A stretch of DNA of 64,000 nucleotides from Arthrobacter sp. FB24 (GCF_000196235.1 NC_008541.1:1736001-1800000), one strand, 5' to 3'; numbered from the stretch's first letter, positions 38,108 to 47,729 are shown. The notes: a model not told the origin generated them from the letters alone. Translations and numbers: made by a program.

Positions 38108-41100
38108 GTGAGCCTTGCCCGTCGCCTGATCTCCGCCGGTTTCAGTGACCTGGAAAAGGGGGAGCGGTTCCTGGCTGCCCGGGAACTGGAAGGCATCGAC
38201 CAGGAGGCGCTCTTCGCGGGCTTCCACCTTGCCGCCAACCCCGACACCGCGCTGCAGTCGCTGGTCCGGCTGATCGAAAAGCATCCCGATCTTCGGAAGC
38301 TCGCTGCCGCAGACATCGACACGAGCGAGCCGCTCTACCGGGTCCTGGGCGCCTCAGAGGCTTTGGGTGAATTCCTGATCCGCCACCCGGAGCACCTTGA
38401 CGCCTTCGACGTGGTCGCGAGCCCGGAACCGGTCGCGGCGGATGCCGGGGAGCTAAGGTCGCGGCTTCTGCGGTCCGTGCAGGCAGACCCGAAGGCGCGC
38501 AGGCCGGTGGCCGGGTTGTCCGGTCCCGAGGCCTATGTGGCGCTTCGCACCGCCTACCGCAGGGGCGTAGTGGACCTGGCGGTCAAAGATCTGTGTGCCG
38601 CCGATCCGCTGGACTTTATGCCCGCTGCCGGCGCCGAACTGGCCGACCTCGCCGGTGCGGCCATCGAAGCGGCCCTGGCGGTATCCCGGACCGAAGCAGG
38701 CGAGCAGTTCGATGCGGCGGAGGTCGCCGACATCGGGCTGGCCGTCATCGGCATGGGCAAATGCGGTGCACGCGAACTCAACTACATTTCCGACGTCGAC
38801 GTCATTTACGTGATCGAGGCAGACGGACTCGACGACGCCCGTGCCAACACCATCGGTACTGCCCTTGCTACAGGGATTTCGAGGGCCATCATGTCCATTG
38901 GCCGGGAGCCCGGCCTTTGGGAGGTGGATGCCAACCTGCGGCCCGAAGGCAAGTCCGGTCCGCTGGTGCGGACCCTGGCGTCCCATCAGAGCTACTACGC
39001 CCGCTGGGCCGAGAGCTGGGAGTTCCAGGCGCTCCTGAAAGCGCGGACCATTGCCGGGGATGCGGAGCTGGGTGCCCGGTACGAGGCCGCGGTGCTACCC
39101 CTGATCTGGGGTTCGGCAAACAGGGAAGGTTTCGTGGAATCCGTACAGGCTATGCGCCGGCGGGTCACGGACAACATCCCGGCGGATGAGGAGCAGCGCC
39201 AGATCAAACTGGGCCGCGGCGGCCTGCGCGATATCGAATTCACGGTTCAACTGCTGCAGCTGGTGCACGGCAAGGCCGACGAATCCCTTCGTCACCGGGA
39301 CACAACATCGGCCATAGCCGCCCTCTCCGCCGGCGGCTACATCGGACGGACGGACGCCGCCGAATTCGACCACGCCTACCGTTATCTGCGGCTCCTGGAG
39401 CACCGGATCCAGCTCTTCCAGCTGCGCCGCACCCACCTGATGCCGGTGCGGGAAGACGCGCTCCGCGCCCTCGCGAAGGCCGTGCTTGGCCCGTTCGCCC
39501 GTGAACGCCCGCACCCCGATGCCCTGCTGGCCGCCTGGCAGAAGACCAAACGCTCTGTGCGAGAACTGCACGAGCGCATTTTTTACCGCCCGCTGCTGAA
39601 CACCGCCGCCAAGCTGAGCAGCGAGGAAGCCCGGCTGACACCGGAGGCCGCCCAGGGCCGCCTGGCCGCCCTCGGTTACCTGGACCCCCGGGGCGCCATG
39701 CGGCACATCGAGGCCCTCACCGCCGGCGTCAGCCGGCGCGCGGCGCTGCAGCGCCAGCTCCTGCCCATCCTGCTCGGGTGGCTCGCGGACGGTGTGGACC
39801 CCGACGCCGGGCTGCTGGGTTTCCGCCGCGTCAGCGAGGCACTGGGAACAACGCACTGGTATCTGGGGATGCTACGGGACTCGACGGCCGCCGCCGAGCG
39901 GCTGTGCCATGTGCTCTCCAACTCCCGGCTGATGGCCGACCTCCTGGAGGTCTCCCCGGAATCGGTCGCCTGGCTGGGGACCGACAAGGACCTGGCCCCG
40001 CTGGAATTTGAAGCCCAGTGGCTGGAAATCACGTCGAAAATGTCGCGGCATGAGGATCCGGAAAGCGCCATGCGGCTTATCCGGCTTATCCGCCGCAGGG
40101 AGATCCTCAGGATCGCCATTGCAGACAGCGCCGGCCTGCTGGACCAGGACCAGGTGGGCGCCGCCCTGGCGGACACGGACCGTGCAGCCGTGCTTGGAGC
40201 CCTCCGGGTGGCAGAGGGAATTGTCGCCGCATCGGGTCCCCTCAAGACACGCGTCCTGGTGGTGGCCATGGGGCGGCAGGGCGGCCGTGAAATCGGTTAC
40301 GGCTCGGACGCGGATGTCATGTACGTCCACCGCGGCCTGCCGGGGGTCTCCGACGAAGAGGCGCAGAACCAGGCTGCGCAGATCGTGGGCCACATTTCGA
40401 ATCTGCTGACGCAGCCGCTCAAGCCCGCCATCTTGGCCGAGCGGGTGCTGACGGTGGATGCCGACCTGCGGCCCGAGGGCAAGAGCGGCGCCATGGTCCG
40501 TTCCCTGGAATCCTATGCGGAGTACTACCGCCGGTGGTCGCTGGTCTGGGAAGCCCAGGCACTGCTGCGTGCACTGCCCATCGCAGGTGACGACGACCTT
40601 GCCGCGGACTTCGTACAGCTGATAGATCCCATCCGCTATCCGGCGGAACTCTCGGAGAAGGACGTGCGGGAAATCCGCCGTGTCAAAGCCAGGGTTGAAG
40701 CAGAGCGGCTGCCCCGGGGTGCAGATCCCGCCCGGCACCTCAAGCTGGGCCGCGGCGGCCTGAGCGACGTCGAGTGGCTCGTTCAACTGCTCCAGCTGCA
40801 ACATGCGGGACAGCATCCGGAACTGCGGACCACGTCCACCGTGCCGGCGCTGGAAGCGGCGGCCTCCCTGGGATTCCTTGAACCGGACGAGGCCGAACTG
40901 CTGCTCAAAGCCTGGCGGCTGGCGAGCCGCATCAGGTCGGCAAACGTGATTTGGACCGGCCGCGCCTCCGACCTGCTGCCCTCCTCCCGCAGGGACCTTG
41001 AAGCCGTGGCCCGCTGGTGCGGCTACCAGCCCGGCAACGCTGCGGCGCTGGAAGAGGACTACCTGCGGATCAGCAGGCAGGCCCGTGCGGTCTTTGACCG

Positions 41101-41119
41101 TGTATTTTATGGCCAGTAA
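38108..41119 (+). CDS. glnE: Bifunctional glutamine synthetase adenylyltransferase/deadenylase
   Basis: Switches GlnA1 activity by adding or removing AMP at a tyrosine. It has 1003 aa with two nucleotidyltransferase halves: the first near 212-236 (GMGKCGARELNYISDVDVIY), the second near 718-742 (AMGRQGGREIGYGSDADVMY). Each carries the G-S/SDxD metal motif and is followed by a helical GlnD/PII-uridylylase-like domain. GTG start 38108. The probable substrate, glnA1 at 45.0-46.4 kb, carries the expected tyrosine. Confidence 0.96.
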   Translation: MSLARRLISAGFSDLEKGERFLAARELEGIDQEALFAGFHLAANPDTALQSLVRLIEKHPDLRKLAAADIDTSEPLYRVLGASEALGEFLIRHPEHLDAFDVVASPEPVAADAGELRSRLLRSVQADPKARRPVAGLSGPEAYVALRTAYRRGVVDLAVKDLCAADPLDFMPAAGAELADLAGAAIEAALAVSRTEAGEQFDAAEVADIGLAVIGMGKCGARELNYISDVDVIYVIEADGLDDARANTIGTALATGISRAIMSIGREPGLWEVDANLRPEGKSGPLVRTLASHQSYYARWAESWEFQALLKARTIAGDAELGARYEAAVLPLIWGSANREGFVESVQAMRRRVTDNIPADEEQRQIKLGRGGLRDIEFTVQLLQLVHGKADESLRHRDTTSAIAALSAGGYIGRTDAAEFDHAYRYLRLLEHRIQLFQLRRTHLMPVREDALRALAKAVLGPFARERPHPDALLAAWQKTKRSVRELHERIFYRPLLNTAAKLSSEEARLTPEAAQGRLAALGYLDPRGAMRHIEALTAGVSRRAALQRQLLPILLGWLADGVDPDAGLLGFRRVSEALGTTHWYLGMLRDSTAAAERLCHVLSNSRLMADLLEVSPESVAWLGTDKDLAPLEFEAQWLEITSKMSRHEDPESAMRLIRLIRRREILRIAIADSAGLLDQDQVGAALADTDRAAVLGALRVAEGIVAASGPLKTRVLVVAMGRQGGREIGYGSDADVMYVHRGLPGVSDEEAQNQAAQIVGHISNLLTQPLKPAILAERVLTVDADLRPEGKSGAMVRSLESYAEYYRRWSLVWEAQALLRALPIAGDDDLAADFVQLIDPIRYPAELSEKDVREIRRVKARVEAERLPRGADPARHLKLGRGGLSDVEWLVQLLQLQHAGQHPELRTTSTVPALEAAASLGFLEPDEAELLLKAWRLASRIRSANVIWTGRASDLLPSSRRDLEAVARWCGYQPGNAAALEEDYLRISRQARAVFDRVFYGQ

Positions 41120-41182
41120 GCGTCAGTGAGGCAGGCTTCTCAGGCCTGATGGAGAAATGCGGGTAGCCTCTAGGGGTACTTT

Positions 41183-41201
41183 GCCGGTCTTCGGGACCGG
41201 C
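41183..41201 (+). other. Hairpin in the leader of the amino-acid ABC transporter
   Basis: 7-bp stem GCCGGTC/GACCGGC around TTCGG, 14 bp upstream of the AGGAG ribosome site of the transporter gene. It may be a terminator for glnE, a processing or stabilising element, or part of an attenuator. Confidence 0.4.
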
Positions 41202-41230
41202 TGCCGCATTTACCTAGGAGTTGTATCAAC

Positions 41231-41932
41231 TTGCCCGGACTCCAGCAGACCAAGGCCGCCAGGCCTCGGACGGCCACAGTCATCGGAGCCATGCTGGCCC
41301 TGGCCGCGATGCTCTTCGGTGCCGCCGGCGCCGCCGCGGCGCCGGCGGACGCACCAGGCGCCGCAGGCGCAGCGCACCAGGCTGCCGGTTCATCGCATCC
41401 GGCCGCCGCGCCGTCGAGCCTTTCCGGAAAGACCTTCGTCATCGGCACGGACACCACGTTCGCCCCGTTCGAATTCCGTGATGCCGGCGGTGAACTGACC
41501 GGCATCGACATGGACATCATCCGCGAGATCGCCAAGAACCAGGGATTCGCCGTCGAGATCAAATCGCTCGGCTTCAACGCGGCCCTGCAGGCGCTGTCCT
41601 CCAACCAAGTGGACGGCGTCATCGCCGGCATGTCCATCACGGAACCCCGCAAGCAGATCTACGACTTCTCCGACCCCTACTTCGAGTCGGGCGTGCAGAT
41701 GGCCGTTGCCAAGTCCAACACGGACGTCAAGGGATACGAAGACCTCAAGGGCAAGACGGTTACGGCCAAAACCGGCAGCGAGGGCGAAACGTTCGCCAAG
41801 TCGATCGCCGGCCAGTACGGCTTTACCGTTAAGGCCCTGGACCAGTCGGCCACCATGTACGAGCTCGTAAAGTCAGGGAACGCCGTCGCCGTTTTCGATG
41901 ACTATCCGGTTCTGGCCTACGGCATCAGCTAG
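41231..41932 (+). pseudogene. Polar amino-acid ABC transporter, binding-protein part, cut by an in-frame amber codon
   Basis: N-terminal part of a fused substrate-binding protein/permease for polar amino acids (glutamine type). It has 233 codons: a signal peptide (about 16-38), an Ala/Pro linker, then an SBP_bac_3 domain (GKTFVIGTDTTFAPFEF, LTGIDMDI). The domain stops at TAG (41930-41932) after YGIS. The same frame then continues without a break into NNGLKAV, the rest of the binding domain and the permease at 41951. Without readthrough the binding domain lacks its last 50 or so residues. The start is TTG 41231 with AGGAG 10 nt upstream. CAG to TAG is the likely lesion; sequencing error is possible. 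Confidence 0.8.
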
Positions 41933-41950
41933 AACAACGGACTCAAGGCC

Positions 41951-42762
41951 GTGTCCGAGAAGGAAAAAGGCGGCTCCTACGGCTTCGCCGTCAACAAGGG
42001 CCAGAACCCGGAACTGCTCCAAGCGTTCAACACCGGCCTGGCGGAGCTGAAGTCCAGCGGCAAGTACCAGGAAATCCTGGACAAGTACCTCAAGGACCCC
42101 ACGCAGGCCGCCGAGTCCAGCTTCTGGGACCTCCTGGCCAACAGCTTCCCGGCGCTGATGAAGGGCCTTGGCAACACTGTCCTGGTCACCGCGATTTCCT
42201 TCGCCCTGGCCATGCTGATCGGCCTCTTCATGGGGTTCCTGAAGATCTCCACCAGCGTGGTGCTGCGCGGGATCGCCACCACCTTCGTCAGCATCTTCCG
42301 GGGAACCCCGCTGCTGGTCTGGGCCTTCTTCTTCTATTTCGGCATTCCCCAACTGACCGGCCAGCCCATCGACATCTGGGTGGCGGGCGTGCTGACGCTC
42401 AGCCTCAACGCCGGCGCCTACATCACCGAAATCGTCCGCGGCTCCATCCAGTCGGTGGACCCCGGCCAGCTCGAAGCCAGCCGCAGCCTGGGCCTCGGAT
42501 ACGCGAAGTCCATGCAAAAAGTGGTGGTCCCGCAGGCGTTCAAGATCATGACGCCCTCCCTGATCAACCAGCTGATCATCATGCTCAAGGACAGCTCGCT
42601 GCTGCTCGCCATCGGATTCGCCGAACTGCTCTACCAGGGCCAGCAGATCTACGCAGGGAACTTCCGGATCACCGAAACCCTGCTGATTGTCGCGGTCCTG
42701 TACTTCGTGGTCATCATGCTGCTGACCAAACTGGCCAACGTCGCGGATAAGAGGTTCAACAA

Positions 42763-42766
<4 letters not shown>
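41951..42766 (+). CDS. Amino-acid ABC transporter permease part (separated by the amber codon)
   Basis: Downstream part of the fused SBP/permease gene. From GTG 41951 it has 271 aa: about 55 residues that finish the binding domain ([20 protein letters not shown]), then a HisM/GlnP-type permease with membrane helices from about residue 63 and the coupling-loop sequence [19 protein letters not shown] (EAA motif). It would be made only by readthrough of the TAG or by reinitiation; the ribosome site before GTG 41951 is weak (AAGG). The ATP-binding gene overlaps its stop (ATGA). Confidence 0.75.
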
Positions 42767-43512
<746 letters not shown>

Positions 43513-43543
43513 TTCGGGAGGCCCGGCGGGGAGCGTTCCGGGG

Positions 43544-43572
43544 CTGACATGCCTTGACCACGGTGCTATTTT
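43544..43572 (+). promoter_or_regulatory. Promoter of the VOC protein gene
   Basis: CTGACA (43544-43549) and TATTTT (43567-43572) are 17 bp apart. The -10 ends 7 nt before the ATG, so the mRNA should be nearly leaderless, although GGAG also lies in that interval. Confidence 0.6.
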
Positions 43573-43579
43573 GGAGCCC

Positions 43580-43996
43580 ATGGCCAAGCAATTGTTCCTG
43601 AACCTCCCCGTCAAGGACCTCGACAAGAGCGTGGAGTTCTTCACCGCACTGGGCTTTTCCTTCAACCCTGACTTCACGGACGAGAACGCCACGTCAATGA
43701 TCATCAACGACAACGCCTTCGTCATGCTGCTGGTGGAGGGCTACTTCAAGACATTCACCTCCAGGCCCGTTGCCGACGCCCGCAGCGCCACGGAGGCCAT
43801 TATGTCCTTCTCCCTGGACAGCCGGGAAGCTGTGGACGAGCTGGTCAGGACGGCGCTCACTGCGGGCGGTACCCCGTCCGAAGAAGCCCAGGACTACGGC
43901 TTTATGTATACGCACAGCTTCCAGGACCCGGACGGCCACCTCTGGGAGGTCTTCTGGATGGACCCGGCCGGGCCACCCAAGGATCCGGTGGCCTGA
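43580..43996 (+). CDS. VOC (glyoxalase/bleomycin-resistance fold) family protein
   Basis: Single-domain vicinal-oxygen-chelate protein of 138 aa with two beta-alpha-beta-beta-beta modules; substrate unknown. Features: KQLFLNLPVKDLDKSVEFFTALGF at the start, and GFMYTHSFQDPDGHLWEVFWMDP at the end. The final Glu matches a VOC metal ligand. ATG 43580 is favoured because a 17-bp-spaced promoter ends 7 nt before it; the in-frame ORF extends upstream into the ABC gene region only as a shadow. Confidence 0.88.
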   Translation: MAKQLFLNLPVKDLDKSVEFFTALGFSFNPDFTDENATSMIINDNAFVMLLVEGYFKTFTSRPVADARSATEAIMSFSLDSREAVDELVRTALTAGGTPSEEAQDYGFMYTHSFQDPDGHLWEVFWMDPAGPPKDPVA

Positions 43997-44023
43997 CCCG
44001 CCCGTCGCCTCCGGGCGGGTCTC
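43995..44023 (+). terminator. Terminator after the VOC gene
   Basis: 10-bp perfect stem GACCCGCCCG/CGGGCGGGTC with a 7-nt loop, followed by TCT. It overlaps the VOC stop codon. Confidence 0.7.
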
Positions 44024-44081
44024 TGGTGCCGGCCGGGGCCCGGGCGGACTGCCCGGGGCGGGTTACCGCGGACGGTTTGGA

Positions 44082-44087
44082 TAGGCT
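44082..44087 (+). promoter_or_regulatory. -10-like TAGGCT before the GNAT gene, leaderless
   Basis: TAGGCT ends exactly 6 nt before the ATG at 44094; no Shine-Dalgarno is present. Confidence 0.5.
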
Positions 44088-44093
44088 TCTTGC

Positions 44094-44609
44094 ATGCCTG
44101 AAGACGTGTGGCTCATTGCCCTGAAGAACCTCGATGACGATGCAAGGGCAATCAAGCTCGGCGAAATCGCGGAACTTGAGCTCGCTGCCGACCAGCAGGA
44201 CTTCGCCGGCGATCCGTTGCGGATGATGCTCGTGGCCCTGGAAGAGGATTCTCGCGTTCCCTATGTGGTGGACTCCGGCGGTATGGCAGTTGGTGTGCTG
44301 ACGCTGCAACGCGGCGCGGCATCGCTGGCCGGCTGGGCTGACGACGAGTCAGTGTGGCTGCTGCGCGGATTCCTGATCGACCGCCGCCGCCAAGGCCAGG
44401 GACTGGGCACCCTCGCCGCCTCCGCAGCGGTCCGGGAGGCCGCTAAACTGACGGCCAGGCTGGGCGGGGGAGAGGCCGGCGTCGTCCTTTCCGTGAACGA
44501 ACGAAACCCCGCCGGCCAGGCGGCTTACCGCAAAGCGGGATTCGAGGACCGCGGACAGTATCTTGGCGGCAACGCCGGACCGCAGCGGACCATGTACCGG
44601 GCCTTCTAA
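44094..44609 (+). CDS. GNAT family N-acetyltransferase
   Basis: Acetyl-CoA-dependent N-acetyltransferase of 171 aa; acceptor unknown. The acetyl-CoA loop is RRRQGQGLGTLAA (about 98-110), and VLSVNERNPAGQAAYRKAGFEDRGQY is the characteristic C-terminal motif. It may acetylate small molecules or proteins. ATG 44094 is 6 nt after TAGGCT with no ribosome site, so it is probably translated from a leaderless mRNA. Confidence 0.9.
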   Translation: MPEDVWLIALKNLDDDARAIKLGEIAELELAADQQDFAGDPLRMMLVALEEDSRVPYVVDSGGMAVGVLTLQRGAASLAGWADDESVWLLRGFLIDRRRQGQGLGTLAASAAVREAAKLTARLGGGEAGVVLSVNERNPAGQAAYRKAGFEDRGQYLGGNAGPQRTMYRAF

Positions 44610-44633
44610 GCCGCCTCAAGCGCTGGCCCTTTT

Positions 44634-44677
44634 GTCAACCTGGGTTGACGCTCGGCCCTCTGTCAACTAAGGTTGAC
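44634..44677 (+). promoter_or_regulatory. Two GTCAAC-N4-GTTGAC palindromes upstream of the small HTH gene
   Basis: GTCAACCTGGGTTGAC (44634-44649) and GTCAACTAAGGTTGAC (44662-44677) share 6-bp arms and 4-bp spacers and start 28 bp apart. The second ends 3 bp before the GGAGG of the HTH gene. They look like a paired operator, most simply for the HTH protein encoded next; no T-tract follows, so they are not terminators. Confidence 0.75.
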
Positions 44678-44691
44678 GAAGGAGGTGGGCC

Positions 44692-44892
44692 ATGAAGACG
44701 TTGATCGGTTCAATGGACGGCAAGGGTCCGGCGGAAGCGTTGTACACCGTCGCGGAGCTCCACAAGGAGCTGGCGCGCACCGAAACGGAAGCTGTGCTCC
44801 GCGCCCGTAGGGCGGGGCTTTCCTGGGAGGCCATCGCAGTGTGCCTCGGCGTCACCAGGCAAGCCGTCCATAAGAAGTACGGCAAGCGCTGA
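44692..44892 (+). CDS. Small helix-turn-helix protein (66 aa)
   Basis: 66-aa protein with a helical N-half (ALYTVAELHKELARTETEAVL) and a C-terminal HTH: RRAGLSWEAIAVCLGVTRQAVHKKYG (about 39-64), a sigma-region-4-like or AsnC-like recognition unit. Short HTH proteins of this kind are common in actinobacteria, often near stress or Clp genes, but their targets are mostly unknown. ATG 44692 has GGAGG 6 nt upstream. Two GTCAAC/GTTGAC palindromes immediately before it suggest autoregulation (inference). Confidence 0.8.
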   Translation: MKTLIGSMDGKGPAEALYTVAELHKELARTETEAVLRARRAGLSWEAIAVCLGVTRQAVHKKYGKR

Positions 44893-44950
44893 ACCGGTAT
44901 TCGCAGCCGGCAACGACTTAGGCGTCCGGTGCAGTAAAAGCCGATGCAAC

Positions 44951-44991
44951 AAAAAGACGACGGCCCCCACCAAAAGGTGGGGGCCGTCGTC
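44951..44991 (-). terminator. Strong terminator of glnA1 (minus strand)
   Basis: 16-bp perfect stem GACGACGGCCCCCACC/GGTGGGGGCCGTCGTC with a 4-nt loop, ending in TTTTT on the minus strand. It also separates the convergent HTH gene. Confidence 0.87.
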
Positions 44992-45022
44992 GTGCAATCC
45001 GGTGGCGGAAAGCCGCTAGCGA

Positions 45023-46447
45023 CTAGACGCCGTAGTAGAGCTCGAACTCGTACGGGTTCGGGCGCAGGGAGAGCGGACGGATCTCGTTCTCGTACTTGTA
45101 CTCGATCCAGGTGTCGATCAGGTCCTGGGTGAAAACGCCGCCGGCCTGGAGGAACTCGTTGTCCTCGGCCAGGGCATCAAGGGCTTCCTCGAGGGTGCCC
45201 GGAGCCTTGGGAATGTCCTTGGCTTCTTCGGCGGGGAGCTCGTAGAGGTCCTTGTCGATGGGAGCCGGCGGTTCGATGCGGTTGCGGATGCCGTCAATGC
45301 CGGCCATCAGCTGGGCAGCGAACGCCAGGTACGGGTTGGACGAGGGGTCCGGAGCGCGGAACTCGATGCGCTTGGCCTTCGGGTTGGAGCCTGTGATCGG
45401 GATGCGGATACCGGCGGAGCGGTTGCCCTGCGAGTAAACCATGTTGACCGGAGCTTCGAAGCCCTTGACCAGGCGGCGGTATGAGTTGACCGTCGGGTTG
45501 GTGAAGGCGAGGACGGCGGAGGAGTGCTTCAGCAGGCCGCCGATGTACCAGCGTGCCATGTCGGAGAGACCGGCGTAGCCCTTTTCGTCGTAGAACAGCG
45601 GCTCGCCACCGTTCCACAGCGACTGGTGGCAGTGCATGCCCGAGCCGTTGTCACCGAAGACGGGCTTCGGCATGAAGGTGACCGACTTGCCCCAGGCGTC
45701 CGCGGTGTTCTTGATGACGTACTTGAACTTCTGCAGGTCATCTGCCGCGTGGGTCAGCGTGGTGAACTTGTAGTTGATCTCAGCCTGGCCGGCGGAGCCG
45801 ACTTCGTGGTGGCTGCGCTCGACCTCAAGGCCGGCTTCGTCCAGCGCAACACACATGGCGTCGCGCAGGTCAGCCTGCTTGTCGGTGGGGGATACCGGGA
45901 AGTAACCGCCCTTGACGGGGGTCTTGTAGCCCAGGTTTCCGCCTTCTTCTTCGCGGCCGGTGTTCCAGTGCGCTTCTTCGGAGTCGATCTTGTAGAAGCT
46001 GCCCTGCGGCGAGGACTGGTACTGGACGTTGTCGAAGACGAAGAACTCGGCTTCAGGCGCGAAGAACGCGGTGTCGGCGATGCCGGTGGACGCGAGGTAG
46101 GCCTCTGCCTTCTCTGCCACGCCGCGGGGGTCGCGGTGGTAAGGGTCACCGGTGCGGGGGTTCACGATGGAGAAGTTCAATGCGAGCGTCTTCTCCATGC
46201 GGAACGTGTCCAGGAACGCCGTGGTGACGTCCGGGATGAGCTGCATGTCGGACTCGGCGATGCCCTGGAAGCCGCGGATGGACGAACCGTCGAAGAGCTG
46301 GCCATTGATGAAGAAGTCTGCATCAACGCTCTTAGCCGGCACGTTGAAGTGCTGCTGCACGCCAGGAAGGTCGGTGAAGCGGATATCGACAAACTTAATA
46401 TCTTCGTCCTTGATGAACTTGAGGACCTCGTCCGCAGTCTTAAACAT
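45023..46447 (-). CDS. glnA: Glutamine synthetase type I (GlnA1)
   Basis: Main ammonium-assimilating enzyme: ATP-dependent glutamine formation from glutamate. It has 474 aa, typical GSI-beta length. Motifs: [21 protein letters not shown], the glutamate/metal segment [29 protein letters not shown] and [10 protein letters not shown]402 in DKDLYELP is the conserved adenylylation site, so GlnE encoded 4-8 kb away should regulate it. ATG 46447 has AAGGAG upstream. A GlnR-type site lies 131-168 bp upstream and a strong terminator follows. Confidence 0.97.
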   Translation of the reverse strand: MFKTADEVLKFIKDEDIKFVDIRFTDLPGVQQHFNVPAKSVDADFFINGQLFDGSSIRGFQGIAESDMQLIPDVTTAFLDTFRMEKTLALNFSIVNPRTGDPYHRDPRGVAEKAEAYLASTGIADTAFFAPEAEFFVFDNVQYQSSPQGSFYKIDSEEAHWNTGREEEGGNLGYKTPVKGGYFPVSPTDKQADLRDAMCVALDEAGLEVERSHHEVGSAGQAEINYKFTTLTHAADDLQKFKYVIKNTADAWGKSVTFMPKPVFGDNGSGMHCHQSLWNGGEPLFYDEKGYAGLSDMARWYIGGLLKHSSAVLAFTNPTVNSYRRLVKGFEAPVNMVYSQGNRSAGIRIPITGSNPKAKRIEFRAPDPSSNPYLAFAAQLMAGIDGIRNRIEPPAPIDKDLYELPAEEAKDIPKAPGTLEEALDALAEDNEFLQAGGVFTQDLIDTWIEYKYENEIRPLSLRPNPYEFELYYGV

Positions 46448-46577
46448 CTATGCTCCTTACGCATAAGTAATAACTGGCTGGAAAGCCATGTGGTCCAGCG
46501 CAATCCGACGGCGCGAAAACACAAAAGTGTCCCCGCTCCTAGCTCGCTAGCAACTGTTACCACCCTAGGGACACGGG

Positions 46578-46615
46578 ATTTCCCGGCCATGTCCGCTATG
46601 TTTCCGGCAGGTTAC
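46578..46615 (-). promoter_or_regulatory. GlnR-type operator upstream of glnA1
   Basis: On the minus strand it reads GTAAC-N6-GAAAC-N6-GACAT-N6-GAAAT. The first pair fits the actinobacterial GlnR consensus gTnAC-n6-GaAAC fully and the second pair partly, with the correct 6-bp spacers throughout. It suggests nitrogen control of glnA1 by GlnR. Confidence 0.65.
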
Positions 46616-46747
46616 AGAACCGCCTGATATGTAAACGCTATACGGTGTCCACACTGTGGTCCATCCGCATCCATAGAGTGAACTTGTCCGGAACTTTCAC
46701 GGGGAGTTCCGGTGAGATCCGATGAACGACGGGCGCCGTGCACCGGA

Positions 46748-46753
46748 TAGGCT
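46748..46753 (+). promoter_or_regulatory. -10-like TAGGCT before the RDD gene, leaderless
   Basis: TAGGCT ends exactly 6 nt before the GTG at 46760; no Shine-Dalgarno is present. Confidence 0.5.
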
Positions 46754-46759
46754 TGATCC

Positions 46760-47197
46760 GTGGTTGATCGCAGAGACATAGGCTCCTGGCTGAGCGGGCC
46801 GGACACATCCGGCATTTCGAAATATCCGGGGGAGCGCCTTGGCCTGCCCGAGGCGGGCCGGGGGTCCATCGCCCGTGCCGGTCGTAGAATCCTGGCCATC
46901 TGCATTGACTGGGGACTGGCGCTGTTGATCAGCAATTACGCGTTCGGCGGGGACCCGTGGGCAACGCTGGCCGTTTTTGCGGCGGAACAGATCCTACTGA
47001 TCGGCACTCTTGGCTACAGCATTGGCCACCGGCTTCTGGGCATTCATGTGGTGCGCCTCGGTGGCGCTCCGGCTGGGCCGTTGGCTGCGTTGGTCCGCAC
47101 CTTGCTGCTGTGCCTGGTGATCCCGGCGGTAATTTTCGATCCGGATCACCGCGGCCTGCACGATAAAGCGATGAATACCATCCTGGTGCGCATGTAG
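46760..47197 (+). CDS. RDD family membrane protein
   Basis: A 145-aa RDD-domain membrane protein of unknown function. Conserved features are AGRRILAICIDWGLALLIS (Arg and Asp in the first helix), SIGHRLLGIHVVRLGG, and FDPDHRGLHDKAMNTILVRM at the end. Two to three hydrophobic helices (about 48-65, 72-90, 109-125). It sits next to glnA1, as often in actinobacteria. GTG 46760 lies 6 nt after TAGGCT. Confidence 0.88.
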   Translation: MVDRRDIGSWLSGPDTSGISKYPGERLGLPEAGRGSIARAGRRILAICIDWGLALLISNYAFGGDPWATLAVFAAEQILLIGTLGYSIGHRLLGIHVVRLGGAPAGPLAALVRTLLLCLVIPAVIFDPDHRGLHDKAMNTILVRM

Positions 47198-47259
47198 CAG
47201 GCCCGGCGGCCCCGCCTCGGCGGAAGGCCGCCCTGCGGCTGCGCCTGGCGGGACCTGCT
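47196..47259. terminator. Possible bidirectional terminator between the RDD and DUF3817 genes
   Basis: Outer arms AGCAGG/CCTGCT and inner arms GGCGGCC/GGCCGCC can form a long GC-rich hairpin between two convergent genes. No U-tract is present. Confidence 0.35.
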
Positions 47260-47621
47260 CAGACGCCGGCGGTTTCGTGTTCCTTGGCTGCGCGCCGCTC
47301 GGTGCCCGCTGCCGTCAGGTAGCCGCGCCTGCCTGCCCAGCGCTCGAACAGTACCGTGGCAAAGGGAAACACCGCAGAGACCCCGGCGAGGAAGGCCACC
47401 CGGAAGGGCCACCGCTGCAGCCGCCACAGGGCCAGCGCGGCTACGCCGTAGGCGACGAACAGGGCGCCGTGTAGGGGTCCGGCAATTTCCACGCCAAGCT
47501 CCGTGGTCCGGGCCACCCACTTGAAGTACATTCCGGTGAGGAGCGCCGCCCAGCTGAAGGCTTCGGCTACGGCGAGGGCCCGGAAGACCCGGATGACGGT
47601 AGTTTTCGAGGGAAGTTTCAC
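47259..47621 (-). CDS. DUF3817 membrane protein
   Basis: Integral membrane protein of 120 aa (DUF3817), function unknown. Three hydrophobic segments (about 10-30, 41-60, 68-90) with EAFSWAALLTGMYFKW and GPLHGALFVAYGVAAL, the family signatures. GTG 47621 is preferred over the longer in-frame start at 47678 because GGAG lies just upstream and the domain begins there; the alternative would add 19 residues. Possibly cotranscribed with nothing: a terminator lies between it and the DUF4191 gene. Confidence 0.82.
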   Translation of the reverse strand: MKLPSKTTVIRVFRALAVAEAFSWAALLTGMYFKWVARTTELGVEIAGPLHGALFVAYGVAALALWRLQRWPFRVAFLAGVSAVFPFATVLFERWAGRRGYLTAAGTERRAAKEHETAGV

Positions 47622-47677
47622 GGTGCTCCGGTTTCTTTTGACGACGTTTCGGCGTGGCCGGCACATGGCCCAAAGCA

Positions 47678-47719
47678 AACGCCCCGGTTGCCGGCCAGAT
47701 GGCCGGTTTCCGGGGCGTT
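47678..47719 (-). terminator. Terminator after the DUF4191 gene
   Basis: 10-bp outer stem AACGCCCCGG/CCGGGGCGTT with an inner CCGGCC/GGCCGG stem, followed on the minus strand by TTGCTTT. Confidence 0.7.
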
Positions 47720-47729
47720 GCCTGTGCTG

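Larger units (their letters stand above)
46448..46759. other. 312-bp divergent intergenic region between glnA1 and the RDD gene
   Basis: It contains the AAGGAG ribosome site of glnA1, the GlnR-type array (46578-46615), and TAGGCT (46748-46753) serving the plus-strand RDD gene. The glnA1 core promoter is not obvious. No gene is seen. Confidence 0.6.
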
